DNA from: Alviniconcha marisindica
Lineage: Eukaryota; Mollusca; Gastropoda; Provannidae
Reading direction: 5' to 3'
NCBI GenBank assembly: GCA_018857735.1
Contig: JABMCL010002481.1
Coordinates: forward strand, 230,001 to 294,000
DNA: 64,000 nucleotides
Positions 1 to 31,193 of this stretch are shown here, piece after piece (the stretch's first letter is position 1; each line of letters starts with the position of its first letter). The notes under the pieces are model-generated. The model was not told the DNA's origin. It ran no database searches and saw only the letters and a program-made list of their open reading frames with translations. The translations under genes were made by a program, and so were the position numbers.

Positions 1-429
1 AACCATTCTACGGGCCGGCCATGTTCAGGTAGGCGTACCAAATAATTATCATAGCGTCGGCCTGTTTCTCTACTGTTTCTGGGTTGTTGGCTATATTGAA
101 ACGCAGGTAAAAATGTGGCATATCGCGCTGCAGCTTGGAATATAAAGGCAGCGGGGATTGTGATGAGAGCGGTGGCAATGTTTGTTTGAACGTGCCGCGT
201 ACTTACGCAAAACAAAAGCAGGCGACTTTGTTGCTTGTCTGCAGCCCTCGCATAGTTGTGTGGACGTTGTGTTGTCGCTAGATCTACATTCATTGCGTCT
301 TGTCGGAAGTAGTGCATGCACCCCACCCGTTTATCTTTGCCGCAGCCTATGGCATGGAAATAACACGGAGGATCTTCGTCAATCACTGTGGTGTCTGTCT
401 AACTCTAAAGAAAACATTTGACTAGAACC
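1..429. other. Window edge, possible 5' noncoding region
   Basis: This stretch looks richer in CpG than the following 3 kb. It has a strong donor-like CAG|GTAGGC at 28/29 and a TATA-like ATATAAAG near 140 on the + strand. Either could belong to a 5' noncoding exon or promoter of the NACHT gene, whose coding start is preceded by a splice acceptor at 3878. The short open frames here have no recognisable protein features. Nothing firmer can be said. Confidence 0.2.
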
Positions 430-820
430 AAACTGATAATTGAGCCATTAAAATGTCTTCTTGGGTCATTGCTCAGATTAAGGAGCTGAACATGCCGCAG
501 TGAGGGGAAATAATCGAGCAGATAGACTGGTGGGCAAAGCAACCTTCACAAATGGCTTGTGTCTTGGAAAATCTGAAGTGGTGAGAAGCTTGATCGAGAT
601 ACTATACCTGCGGGCACAAAGCCAAGGACATCACACCATCAATTGCCTTGAGGAGAGAGGCATGGAAAGAGGAAGCACTAGATGATCCTCCTTGAGAGAG
701 GGCCATCATCAGTATTGGAACTGTTTCAAAGGCAATGTTGGGGAAATTTTTGAGAGATGGGGTGGAATTTTTCTGAGTGCATAGATACGATCTTGAACTG
801 AACTGAACTGAACTGATTAA
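430..820 (+). mobile_element. 3' remnant of a non-LTR retrotransposon (RNase H end and tail)
   Basis: One + frame from about 489 reads HAAVRGNNRADRLVGKAT, the end of an RNase H domain (pattern HxGVxGNxxAD). It continues into a basic segment (SQGHHTINCLEERG) and past a stop into KGNVGKFLRDGVE-like sequence in shifted or interrupted frames. It finishes at 793-816 in a tandem TGAAC tail, as expected for the 3' end of a non-LTR element. The glycine of HAG is changed and stops interrupt the frame, so the copy is dead. The family is inferred from the motif and tail only; no upstream reverse transcriptase is present. Confidence 0.6.
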
Positions 821-3329
821 GGAGCGAGCTGGCCTACATTTTCTTCTTGTAATACCTGCTAAATGTGTTGATCTGTATCCTTAAATATGTACACATGCCA
901 GCCATGTTGATTTGTGTCCCAGAATATAGCTACACCTAGCAAACACAATCATTGATCTTAAATTAATGTACTGCCAGACAATGAGACATGTTTTATATCC
1001 AAGACAAGCTTACTTTAGAGATTGTCCCTAATATGCTCTTTAGCACCTGAGGACATTAAGTAAAATGAAAGAAAGTTGAGACATGTTGATCTGACTTGTA
1101 ATTGTATCAGAGAAACTGCACCTATGGAACACATTTGTCTGTACACTGAAATAGCTGTACAGCTGTCAAATACAAAGATGGTGCGTGCTCTGATCAAAGG
1201 ATATAGCCATACATGCCAGAAACATTGATTTGTGTACAGAGGCAGCTATACTTGACCTGCCAAAGATGATGTATATATACTGAAATACCTACACCTGCCA
1301 AATGCAATGATCTGTGTTCTGAAAAATATTAATGCTCAGAATTTAAGCAGCTTATTAAAACAACGTACAGATATTCAAGTCTTAATTAGCATACCTCCAC
1401 ATATTGGTGGGTTCCTATATTTCAGGCTTCAGTACATAAACTGAATGCATTGTGGTACTGATGAATATAGAACAAAAGTTGTAATATGATCATTGAGCAT
1501 CTTTGTTATGCTATTCCAGACATTTGGCTCAGGTAATGTGATGAATGTTAACATTTTGATTCTGGAGCATTCATGTATCTCTTCCTTGTAATAGTTATAT
1601 TCTCAAGTACTTGATTAAACTACCAATAACAATTCCTACACAGTTAATTCTGTTATAAAAAAATTAATTGAATAAAATTAAACTGAGGCAGAATATTGAA
1701 TAAAATTAAACTGAGGCAGAATCATGCAGTTGTAAATTAAGCAACCACAATATGTATACAAAGTCTTGCTACATAAGGATCTTCACTTCTCCATTTTTAT
1801 TTCAGAGACTTGGCACACAAGATTATCCAGCAGACTTGTTAGATTGGGACTGTCTGTTGTTGGTGGATTTTCATAAATGGAGTAGGACTAAGGAGAAAAC
1901 CATCTTCAGGCTACAATATTGGAAATTTAAAGAATCCAAATGGTGAGGTGCACAGCATACCTTCTTAGACACACAATTATGATGCATATTGTTTTCAGAA
2001 ACACATGTTTCGCACCAAGTTTTTTTGAGTTGAGTTACATTTCTAACTTCAAAATGAACAAAAGGGCTAACTGGCTCAGCAGAAATCCTGATGAAATACC
2101 TCCCTGATGAGTAACCACTATTCTTCTAAAACAGCTTCTTGAATAAAAATGTTTCCATCAATATTTTCATAGTTCTAATAAAGCCCTGACCAATTAGGTC
2201 TACTGACCATTAAGACAACTGTTTTTCTCCAAATCACATTTGCTTGATTTTTTACTCTAACATTCATGTTTGCAAAATGACTGTGAGTGGTTTTGTTTTT
2301 AACCAACTGCAATACAATAACTAATTGACTAACTTTGTCTCAGCTAGCTGGTAGTAGTATAGTGGTCATATGAAAGGTACATGTATGTTTTGTTAATGTG
2401 CTATACTTACTTACATTAATGTATACAGATAATAGATGATAATGGATAGCTCTTATTGAAATCTTTTTGCAAAACAAAAATGCAATGTACTAGAACACAC
2501 CATTCACAAACATGATATATACACATGTACACATAATCTGTGACCACAGGAATGGTCTACCTAGGTTTGTGTATATTATAGTTACTTGGACCTCAAGTGT
2601 TACATGTGTTTTGATAAGTGTTGTGTCGATTTGATACTCAGCCATTGATCAGAAGGAGCTAGAACTGATATATCATTCTGCCAGTTTTATGGTCACGGTA
2701 CCTGTACATGTCTGTATGTTGGCCATTTTGGTAAATGTCTTCTCATACTGACTGAAAAGTGGGTATGGGAAATATGTGACGTTTACTGTCTGTTGTGGTC
2801 ATATTGCAAATTATGCATACAAATGCATACAAATGTCAGACAGGCACTGATAATAAAAATGCCAATAATAATAATGTACTCTTTTATGTACTATTTCTCC
2901 AGACTGGAGCACGTAGCCTGTTACACACATGCACATATGCACCCATGCACATAGTGATACTGTCACAGTTTTACAAGATTTGTGCCTGAGCAAGCTAAGT
3001 TGAACTGTTAATTTACATTGGTATTTGCTACAGTTTTCCACAGGAAGAGTTACTGTTTCATAAAAATATAAATCATTTATCAGTGATAATTTGAAATGTT
3101 GTACAAGGTGCAGTCTTGTTCAGTGGCTATATCGATATATATATTTGCTTGAGGCTTTCAGTTCATGATGACTGAATGTAGTTATTTAGTTCATGGACTT
3201 TATCATCTGGTCAACCACCTCAGGATGAAGCACACATTCCATAAACAGATAACTATGTTGCCATTCTTTTGCTGAGGAAACAGTAGTGGGCCTTGCTGTC
3301 TGGCAGGATGCATTGCGTATGAGCTGTTA
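821..3329. other. AT-rich noncoding DNA
   Basis: I see no gene here. There is a short tandem duplication (a unit of about 30 bases around AAAATTAAACTGAGGCAGAA) at 1670-1722. The open frames are short and of ordinary noncoding composition. It is either intergenic or the first intron of the NACHT gene. Confidence 0.4.
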
Positions 3330-3540
3330 TTTCAAGTTGTGACTTTTGGACGTGTTGAATATTGGTGAAAGGACTGCATGGATGTTCTTATGGCCATTGT
3401 AGTGACTGATGGAGGAATGTCATTGTTTTGGGGTTTCTGCACAAGTGTCTTCTTCTTGCTGTGGTTTGTGAAATGTTTTCTAGTGGGAAGCCCATCATTC
3501 AGTGCCATTTTTCTCACCCAATTGCTCAATGTATCAATTC
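3330..3540 (-). mobile_element. Decayed Crypton-like tyrosine recombinase fragment
   Basis: The minus strand reads NWVRKMALNDGLPTRKHFTN followed by HSKKKTLVQK, NNDIPPSVTT and a MQSFHQYST-like end. This matches the C-terminal block of tyrosine recombinases of Crypton/KIAA1958 type, in which NHSxRKT is followed about 25 residues later by a GHKNxxSxxxY segment. The catalytic Arg of the HSxRKT motif is Lys here, and the GHKN segment has decayed to IRTS, so the fragment is inactive. About 65 residues are readable and no 5' portion is seen. The identification rests on motif memory and needs a profile search. Confidence 0.5.
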
Positions 3541-3878
3541 ATTCAAATTGACTGAACCGAAATGAATAAACATGACTGCAAACAATGGTATTTCACACAT
3601 GCACATGTACATAAAGGTAAAACATGGGTTTCCCAACCCATAATTCATGGCATACAAAATAAAGAAAAGAAAATCCAAATATTTTGCAAATAAGGAATAT
3701 AAATTACAATCAAAGAGTGTATTAAATCTCATAAGTTTGATAACAGTTCTGTTGCAGTAACGATTCACCAGCTTATACATGTTGTTGTTAGTTGTCTTTT
3801 TGTTGCTGGTGTTTTTTGGGTGGGAGGTGTTTTGTATTTTGTTTTATTACAAGGACTTTAAACTCAGCTTTGTTACAG

Positions 3879-3949
3879 TTTAACAATCTGACTGAAGGTA
3901 CTCAAATTGCAGAAAGCAGTTTAACGACGCCGCACTTGCTACCGTTACC
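3879..3949 (+). other. 5' UTR part of NACHT-TPR exon
   Basis: An acceptor TTGTTACAG ends at 3878 and a second candidate, AATTGCAG, at 3912. Either would start the exon that carries the ATG at 3950, so at least one upstream noncoding exon is implied. The ATG context is ACCATGG, a strong Kozak match. Confidence 0.5.
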
Positions 3950-23551
<19,602 letters not shown>

Positions 23552-23581
<30 letters not shown>

Positions 23582-23715
23582 TCGACATGACAATGGTGGC
23601 GCTGATGCCTGGACCTGCAAGGTACCTGCTTCAAAAGCCGCAGTCTCACAGCGACGTCACCTAGTTGATGATGGTGGCGATGATGCCTGGACCTGCAAGG
23701 TACCTGCTTCAAGAC
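23552..23715 (+). repeat. Tandem duplication spanning the stop codon
   Basis: About 80 bases from CCACAGTCTCACAGTGACATC through the stop to GGTACCTGCTTCAA are repeated at about 23637-23712. The second copy would also encode PQSHSDV and a TAG. Confidence 0.85.
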
Positions 23716-24494
23716 ACTAAAGTCCACGATGCTATATCTCTGAGTGTTAAATTTAGGAGATGATAATAACCGTGATGGTGATGATAGTAGTGATAGTGAT
23801 GTTGGTGGCTGTGATTGTACAGCAGCCAGTAAAATACCTGGTTTAACAGACCCCAAGTGCATAATGTAATACTAATGATAATGATGATAATGGTGATGAT
23901 AATGGCTGCAACCATGCAGCAGCCAGCACAGTAGATCAGGTTCGGTAGACTGACATGCATGATGAAATCACCTGGTCTTAAAGATGATAATGATGATGAT
24001 GTTGGTGATGATAGTGATGATGACAGTTCAGAGCTCGGCCAGCACTGAGATGATTTGTACTTCTTTGAAGGACAGGCAGGGGATGTTGGCTTTTCATACA
24101 TATGCTGGCAGTGGTGATGTTGATGCATTTGGTTGTGGTCATGATGTTGATAATGACAGCCAGTGAAGACCAAGGCACCAAGAAGTACCTGGAACAACTG
24201 TCAGATTTTGGGTGATATGTTCAAAATTGGTAAAAATGATTTATCATGATTATAATCATGATGGTGATGGCCCTTAAGATGATAAGATGTAGGCTACTTG
24301 ATTCCTCCTATGACTGCAGCACATGTTGGAAGTCATTGTCTGGCACCGATTGTCTTCTGTGATTATGGTGACAGTTCTGATCATGACAATGAAGGGGAGT
24401 TTTTTTTGGTAGTGCGGAAAACAAAAGGTATCTATCCAAAAAGTGTTTCACTGAATTAACAGTGATGCCATCTGACCTTTTATTTTTATTTTTC

Positions 24495-24503
24495 AGTGAT
24501 GAC

Positions 24504-24540
<37 letters not shown>
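24495..24540. repeat. (GAT)n microsatellite
   Basis: About 14 GAT units in a wider GAT-rich region, downstream of the NACHT stop. Confidence 0.95.
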
Positions 24541-24543
<3 letters not shown>

Positions 24544-26081
24544 ATGATGACATATACGATCATGGTAATGGTTCATCATGGTGTTTGGTTTGGTTTTGGT
24601 GATTGTGTAAAGAAAAAAAGATACAAGATGGGTTTTATTGAAGTAACACTGATATCTGGATTCATTTGACTATTTTCAGTGGTGACAATGATTTTGATTT
24701 TGATTTTTCACTAACACACCATAAGACTGTATTTTATCATTCTTGCAATTACAACTGATGTAATGCATATTGGCATTTGCAATTTTCCTGTATCTGTTCA
24801 AATTTTTGGAACCATTATCTTCTGTTGTGCTAGTGTTCGCATCTGTACAATGTATGCTGCAAGTTTCACTGACCTCAGGGTACATATATCTCCATACAAG
24901 GTACACTGCAAGTTGTTGCAGCCTCATCATTCAGGCATTTTGTGTCAGCCAGAGAGCCAGATACATACATTCAAATCAGGTCACCATTGCAAACTGTTAC
25001 AGTGACACATCCAGTTAAAGCTGCTATAGGTTAAACTGCTGGCGATGTCCCATTCCACACATGCAGATCATGCTTGGTGACACTTGTATTCCAAGCATGC
25101 ATACTTGAATGTCTGCATTCCTCACATACCCCAGGGTTTGACATCAGGTTTTATAGTGTTAGACTAGAAGAGCACTTCCTTCTGGGTTTGGAACCATCAA
25201 TCAAACTGATGGTCAGTCAGACTGAACAAATCTTGGCACATAAGTCAAGTGATCATTAGGGCTTTCTTTCCTGGCTTTTGCATTCTGTCTTTCTCTCTTT
25301 GTGGTGATGTAAATACCCAGATTATTGAGGAACTGACCAGACAGTGGCTTTTCCATCACTTTTGTGGATAGGAAACAATGACTGAAAAGTGAAAATCTAC
25401 AATAGTTCCTAGATAGTCGCATTGACTGCTTATACTTGTTTCAAAGTCTTGAAGGAAGTGATTCCAGAAGCATAGGCACTTGATGGTGAGCCGAGTCCTG
25501 TGTAGTCAGTAGGTGGCATCTTTAATCTTATGAACATCAGTCAGCTTAACCTCTCTATTCATAAATATTAATGAGCTTTACTTCTATCTGCTATTGACAG
25601 GTCACTTACACCTCCTGAGAAAACAAATGTCTTAATTCTCGCTTCTAATAAACTGGACAGTTGGACATACCATAATATGGCACACCTTGCAGACAATTTA
25701 ACACATTCTTTGTCAAATTTTGGTGTGCAGTGTGGGTGTTTCCCACTGATTGTTTTGAAGTATTGTACTTACATGTATCTGTTCAGTGCATAATAATGTT
25801 TAATTTCCTGTTGACTTCATTTTTTAACAAAGAGCTTACTCCAGCTCTTGTTTTGCTTATTAACAATACTATTATTTGCATTGTTCTTTAAAATGTTATC
25901 TGGTCCTATAATAATCATATGCAAGGAAAAAGCCACGACCATTGTCTGGATTGGTTATATAACTCATTTTTGTACCATTACTGTAAAATGTGTTGTCTGG
26001 GTTTCATTATTGCTGGTTGGTGTCTTTACAAATCCTGCCAATTATGTGATCCAGCAACTTTTATCATATGCATGCATATAT

Positions 26082-26086
<5 letters not shown>

Positions 26087-26147
<61 letters not shown>
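26087..26147. repeat. (TG)n microsatellite
   Basis: About 28 TG units preceded by TATATATA. Confidence 0.97.
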
Positions 26148-27409
26148 CATTCACTTGACACAAAAGCACTCAGGAATTGTTCACTGTTTGTGCATTAGCA
26201 AAACACCCGTGGATCTGATAACTGTGATATGTATATCTTTGACTGTGATTTTGGAAGCTGGGCTTGCTGATTTTTCATTAAAACTTTTTTTTGAATCTCT
26301 TTATTAGTTCTCCTCAGGTAGAGAAATTTGTCTTAGCAGGGAATGTACAATGTACACTTCTTTATGTTGGCTGAGCAAAAAACAATACAAAACAAACAAA
26401 AAAACACAAACATCAGTCACACAAGAAAGCTGAAACATTAATATTGCTGCTTTAGGCCACAAGTTATGACACTTGTTTATTATGACCAATTCATAAAGCA
26501 CCCTAAGGTGTGCAACAGAAACAAGTTGTACAGAACTTTTGTAACATTTTCCCTGAGGAAAGCAAATTGTCTCCAGCGATGTCCCCTGATGCTATATGAG
26601 TTTTTATTAGTTAGAATCATTCTTTTGGTGGCTGTATGTGTGACACCCATGTTTTCCTTTGAGTGGAATAAAGAGGTACTTGACTTGTAACCATCGCTGT
26701 TACAACTGAATGGACAAAAGCACTTTCTTCATTACACATGCCCTTCAGTATTTACCATGATCTTGGCTGCAAGCTCACTGTGCTGTCATTTTTTGCTTCT
26801 TTCACATACCACCCTCTACTTCTCTCTCCCTCCTCCCCAACCCCCCACCCCTACTTCTCTCCTTCCCCCACCTCTTTTTTTTTCTTTCCCTCTCTCCTCC
26901 CAATTCTCTTGCTGCCCCCACAGCCACTTTCTGTGCATGCATTTGTGTATGTGTGTGATTCTCAAAAGTTGTCATAATGTTCCTTCTCTCAGGGATTAAC
27001 AAATCTCAGGTCCACTATGATCAGAACACCTTTTAGTATTTCATTTGCAGATTGTATATTTATTGATCCACTGAAGCATGTTTGTTATCAAGAAGAAATA
27101 GTTTTTTCTTCTACTTCCTCTTGCTCAGCATCTCATGTGGAATATTTTCCACCCGATATGAATTATGAGTTGCATGTGCATTGATAGCATTTTTGGGCCA
27201 ACTCTTCTTCTGACTTCTTGTTTTAAGAAATGATTGATGATTGAAATATCACATAAACATGGCACAATTATATATATATGTGTGGTTTTATTTTTAACCT
27301 GTATAATTTTGATTAGAAACACCAAATGGAGTGGGTTGTTGTGTATTTTGGCAATATTCATTTTATGTCATTATATGACAGATCTTAATAAAATATTCCA
27401 ATATATAAA

Positions 27410-27439
27410 AGTGTGTGTGTGTGTGTGTGTGCCTGTATG

Positions 27440-27470
<31 letters not shown>

Positions 27471-27495
27471 CTGTGTATGTGCGTGTCTGTGTGTT
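27410..27495. repeat. (TG)n compound microsatellite
   Basis: TG repeat with CCTGTATGCA and CTGTGTATG breaks. Confidence 0.95.
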
Positions 27496-27925
27496 TAAAG
27501 TGCCAATTCTTTTTTCTACCTTTTCAAAATTATTCATTTTTTCTCATCAAATACAAGTGAGAATTTAAGAGCCAGACCAACAATTCCATAGACTCGATGT
27601 GTTGATTTTTCAGGTGAGTCACAAAGACTTAATTAACCTTATTATTGTTCAATCATTTGCTACTGTTGTGCAGGATAAGAAAAAAGAAGTGGAAGAAAAA
27701 AGCCATGTAATATAAAGTGAGTCATCTGCAGCAAACTAATAATAATATTTTCATAACTGGAAAATTCCATCAAACCATCATGTTCCTGTCATAGCAATCA
27801 CATAATATACATATTTTCCTCCACGTTTACAACAGTGCCATAGATTAAATCAAGATGAAAAATCATATATGTGGGGCTACTGCAGTTTGACGTTATGTTA
27901 GTGTCAGTTAAGTGAATGAGAAAGA

Positions 27926-28168
27926 GTGCGTGTGTATCTGCATGCATGTGTATGCAGGGTGTGTGTGTGTGTGTGTGTGTGTGCATCTGTCCATGGGTGT
28001 GTGTGTGTGCATTTTGCCATGGTGCCTGCATGCGTGTGTGCGTTTGTCACAGTATGTATGTATGTCCAGTATGGCAATGTGTGAGAATGTGTATTTCACA
28101 CATGCACACAATGCACACACACACGCACGCACACACACACGCACGCACACACACACACACACACACTT
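27926..28168. repeat. (TG)n and (CA)n arms facing each other
   Basis: A TG-rich tract (27926-28045) is followed by a CA-rich tract (28100-28168), so the two can pair as a hairpin. It ends about 150 bases before the defensin-like gene's TATA box. Confidence 0.85.
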
Positions 28169-28321
28169 GTCACAATGATTACAATCACTTGTCCAAAAGA
28201 GAAGGGTTGTCAAAAAGTGGTTTAATTAACCATCAGATAAGTGCCGCTACTGGGTCATGAATATTCATCACTTTGTGCTGCGACATTCAATCAAGGATTA
28301 ACTGGCCCATTACATCTCAGC

Positions 28322-28329
28322 TATATAAA
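28322..28329 (+). promoter_or_regulatory. TATA box of the defensin-like gene
   Basis: TATATAAA, 71 bases before the ATG at 28400. This predicts a start of transcription near 28350 and a 5' UTR of about 50 bases. The spacing is typical for a compact, inducible secreted-peptide gene. Confidence 0.6.
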
Positions 28330-28399
28330 CCCAAACAGCAAGTGGAGACCTCATCATCAACATAATAATCACAAACGTGGAACTTTCATTATTTCAAAC

Positions 28400-28448
28400 A
28401 TGAAACAGGAAATTCTGATTACTGTTCTTGCCATCTTGGCGTTTTCAG
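28400..28448 (+). CDS. Defensin-like exon 1: signal peptide
   Basis: Encodes a short charged start and a hydrophobic run ILITVLAILAFS; donor TCAG|GTAGGC, phase 1. The ATG context is AACATGA. Confidence 0.7.
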
Positions 28449-29319
28449 GTAGGCCATGCCTATTTCTATATTCTTCATCCTTCCTTTAATTGTCAGTAGT
28501 TTTACTTATATATTCATTTACCTTTACTCAGGTATATTATGATGTTATTGTGGTGGTAGATATGTGTAACTCTGAGGAGTTTCCCCCCCTCCGTTTAGCA
28601 CAATGCATAGTTAATTAATTTGCTGGTCCGTTTCTCAGTCTATCAGTCTTTCCATCTTTTATTACTACTGAATCTTTTTTGCTCTGATTTTGTTTTATTT
28701 CTTGCCATTTTAATCCTTATACAACAATGTGAGAAGATTTGTGAAACAAATTGGGTAGTATCATCCCCCCCCCCCCCCCCCCCCCCCGCCCCAACCTCCC
28801 CTTTCCTGTGTAATTATATATGCTGACCATGATGAACGGTATCAAAAACATTTGTCCTGATGAGACATAAGTTGGGAAACACAAACTGATTAATTAACTA
28901 ACTTCACAATCACAGCCATTTTTATTTGCTGTTGTTTTTCTTGAGAAATAGGAATAGGAACCAATCTTCCCACTGGAATATTTCTGAATGCGACACTGAC
29001 TGAAACACATAATCAATGCTAATGCATAAATCAGCTTGTCTCCATCCTCTTCCCCCCCCCCCCCCCCCCACTCCCACCCCCCCACACACACACACTGACA
29101 AAGAGTGGTCGACTGTCACACACTATAATGACAAAACATGAATATCAGGATTTAAGCCGTGAAAATTTGCTAGTTTTGTAGTCACATAACCATTGTATTA
29201 CAACATGTATGTTACGCAATACAAACAACCCCATTTGTCACATGCACACACAATCCAGCTGGCCCACTGGTGGGGCACTATGGGGAAAGAATATATATAA
29301 TTATAGTCCTGGATTGCAC

Positions 29320-29359
<40 letters not shown>

Positions 29360-31193
29360 CACACACACACTGACACAGAAGTGATCAACTGTTACATGCT
29401 AACAGCACAACACCAGTATCACAACTGAAACCATTGAAATTAGCTGTAGTTTTGCTCATGTGTAACCACTGTATTACAGCACGCGTGCTGAGCGACAAGA
29501 ACAACCCTGTTTGTCCGGGTGGCTGTGTGGGAAAATGCGGTACAGGCAAGAATAAAGTGGATGGCTTCTGTGCAACAGGGGGAATCTGTCTCTGCATGGT
29601 ATCCAGGTCTGTATGCCATGTGCATTAATTTACTGCCTCACTAGATAGAACAGACCTAGGGAAATGTATTCACTAATACAACAAGAAACAAGGAAACAAT
29701 AATACAAGAGTGATTTTGAGAAATTGTCTTCTTCGGGTGCAAGAAGACAGACAACAAAAGAAGAAGGAAGTAAAGAATATATTGGACAAGAAGGAGCTGA
29801 TGTAACAACTGTTAAGAATGAAGATGTACATTAAAAATGACAAAATTAAAATGACGGTCTCCATCTTGACTTGCCTCACTGTCAGCTTTACGTTTCTATG
29901 GATGTCTGAACATTTGTAAGTGTGCTTAGGTAACATGCAATCCATTCAGTGTGTCCCAGTCAGTCTCTGAAATACTGGCCACAAGTAAGTATAGTTATAT
30001 ATAGTCCTGGTTCAGTTGCAATGGGGTGTCTCATTAGTTGATGCTTACTACTCTGAGGAATGATCACTGGCTCGCCTTGTAGTATGGATGCCTGTGCTTG
30101 TTGTCAGACTGCTTGAAGTGTAGGCCATAATGTTTGCTGGCTTGCGTTGAATAAGTATCGCCTATTTTCCATCTTGACTTGCTACATGCCACATGTATCT
30201 ATCAATAAAGTAGGTCTTGAGCCGGTTTGGTCTAGCAGTAAGGCATTAGGTTGGTAAGCGGAAGGACCTCGGTTCGATACAGCTTCAGCTCTCCTTTCTC
30301 TTGAAAAGGTTGTGGTTTGTGGACACTGTCCTGTGACTTTGTCCATCACTTCCTACTGAAACACTAAAATGGCTCTCATCGCTGCCCGTCTTAATGCAGG
30401 AATCGTTCTGGTGGTGACAGTGTAGTGATTGATATATAATCTCCCTCTCACCCCACCTCCATACCCCCTTCCACCCCTTCCCAATAAGCCTTATGGTTTC
30501 TATGGACATTAAGCACCATGTTTACTTACTTACTTACATTAAAAACAAAAAACAAACAAGAGTTGTTATTTAATTGAGCTATTATGTAGCCACCAACAAT
30601 AAGTTTTATGATAAACCACTAGCATAGTCTCAGTCTTGATCTTATTTGCAATAATTATGAAAAGCAATACCTATCAAAGCCACCACAGTCTAGCTGCTTG
30701 TGATATTCCATGTTTAACTGTCATACATTCCACCAAACGAATGCATGCATTTGTGACAGTGTCCAGAAAAATTATGTTTGACATAGAACTGCTGGTCTCT
30801 CCTTCCAAGGAAGCTGATATCTGACTTCCTGCATCAATGGTTATCAATGCTTCGTAGTGTCAAGCTCATAATTCATATCAGGATAAAAATATCCCAAAGA
30901 AGCAGGAGGCTGAGCAAGAGGTGGCAGAAAAAACAACAATACATTTCTTCTCGATAACAAAACATGCTTCACTGGATTAATGTGTGTGTGTGTGCTCTCC
31001 CCATTTTTCCATTAGTGTTTCTAACAGAATTGGGCATTGCCAATGACATAATCCATCAAGATCAAGAGAAATTTTCTAATCCCTGTTGGTCTCTACTTCC
31101 AGGGAAGCTCATGACCTCCTGCATCGTATGCTGCAGCGCAATCTTGACGAGCAGCACAGACTTGCCCAACGCCGAGACAGCTCCGTGCACTGA
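28400..31193 (+). CDS. Defensin-like secreted peptide with CS-alpha-beta cysteine pattern (3 exons)
   Basis: Exons 28400-28448, 29480-29606 and 31103-31193 join in phase (1, then 2) and give 88 residues. Residues 1-16 are a signal peptide (MKQEILITVLAILAFS). The core has six Cys at 28, 32, 36, 47, 53 and 55, spaced C-x3-C-x3-C-x10-C-x5-C-x1-C. CxxxC followed by CxC is the CS-alpha-beta signature of invertebrate defensins, which usually disrupt microbial membranes or bind lipid II. The first loop of three residues is shorter than in insect or mussel defensins. Residues 59-88 form an amphipathic, His/Arg/Leu-rich helix with a dibasic RR; mussel defensin precursors also carry C-terminal extensions. 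Without splicing of intron 2 the frame ends 9 residues after the CxC with a seventh Cys. Other CS-alpha-beta roles are possible. AATAAA lies at 31410. Confidence 0.65.
28767..28790. repeat. Poly-C tract
   Basis: About 21 C residues in intron 1 of the defensin-like gene; a second run is at 29051-29069. Confidence 0.9.
29084..29280 (+). pseudogene. Ghost copy of defensin-like exon 2
   Basis: From the CACTGACA start through GAAAATTTGCTAGTTTTG, CATTGTATTACAACATG and AACAACCCCATTTGTC, this follows the sequence at 29360-29515 in order. The acceptor AG has become AA (ATTACAA against ATTACAG), and the Cys-rich part beyond the first Cys has no clear match. It is a dead duplicate of the intron-exon 2 boundary. 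Confidence 0.7.
29322..29372. repeat. (CA)n microsatellite
   Basis: CA repeat just 5' of the intact exon 2 duplicate unit; a matching CA tract (29088-29096) opens the ghost copy. Confidence 0.9.
29480..29606 (+). CDS. Defensin-like exon 2: cysteine core
   Basis: Acceptor GTATTACAG; encodes ARVLSDKNNPVCPGGCVGKC followed by GTGKNKVDGFCATGGICLC. The donor CCAG|GTCTGT (phase 2) is preferred over ATG|GTATCC because only it opens exon 3 without an immediate stop. Confidence 0.7.
30215..30535 (+). mobile_element. tRNA-derived SINE
   Basis: The head GGTTTGGTCTAGCAGTAAGG resembles a pol III box A and CTCGGTTCGATAC a box B, 45 bases apart. The body ends CCCAATAAGCCTTATGG then GGACATTAAGCACCATG and a (TTAC)n tail. 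The same 3' tail recurs at 51515-51565 and 62160-62212. The split tRNA-like head plus shared tail and simple-repeat end defines a SINE. It lies in intron 2 of the defensin-like gene. Confidence 0.75.
30700..30860 (+). pseudogene. Possible ghost copy of defensin-like exon 3
   Basis: TGGTCTCTCCTTCCAAGGAAGCTGATA resembles the true boundary TGGTCTCTACTTCCAGGGAAGCTCATG, and ACTTCCTGCATCAATGGTTATCAATGC continues the match. The acceptor is damaged (CCAAG). Similarity is limited, so the call is tentative. Confidence 0.45.
31103..31193 (+). CDS. Defensin-like exon 3: helical C-terminal extension
   Basis: Acceptor CTTCCAG. Encodes EAHDLLHRMLQRNLDEQHRL then AQRRDSSVH and TGA at 31191. Leu/Met at i, i+3/4 positions make one hydrophobic face. 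This exon depends on splice prediction. Confidence 0.55.

Larger units (their letters stand above)
23716..28290. other. Probable 3' UTR and intergenic DNA
   Basis: No further coding region is recognised. 23760-24540 is rich in GATGAT repeats. Possible polyadenylation signals AATAAA on the + strand for the NACHT gene are at 25647, 26667 and 27387; the true 3' end is not determinable. The rest is AT-rich with microsatellites. Confidence 0.4.

Noticed and set aside
23760..24540. Possible CRISPR-like or regulatory array of GATGAT units
   Set aside because: It is a simple trinucleotide repeat in eukaryotic DNA with no spacer structure.
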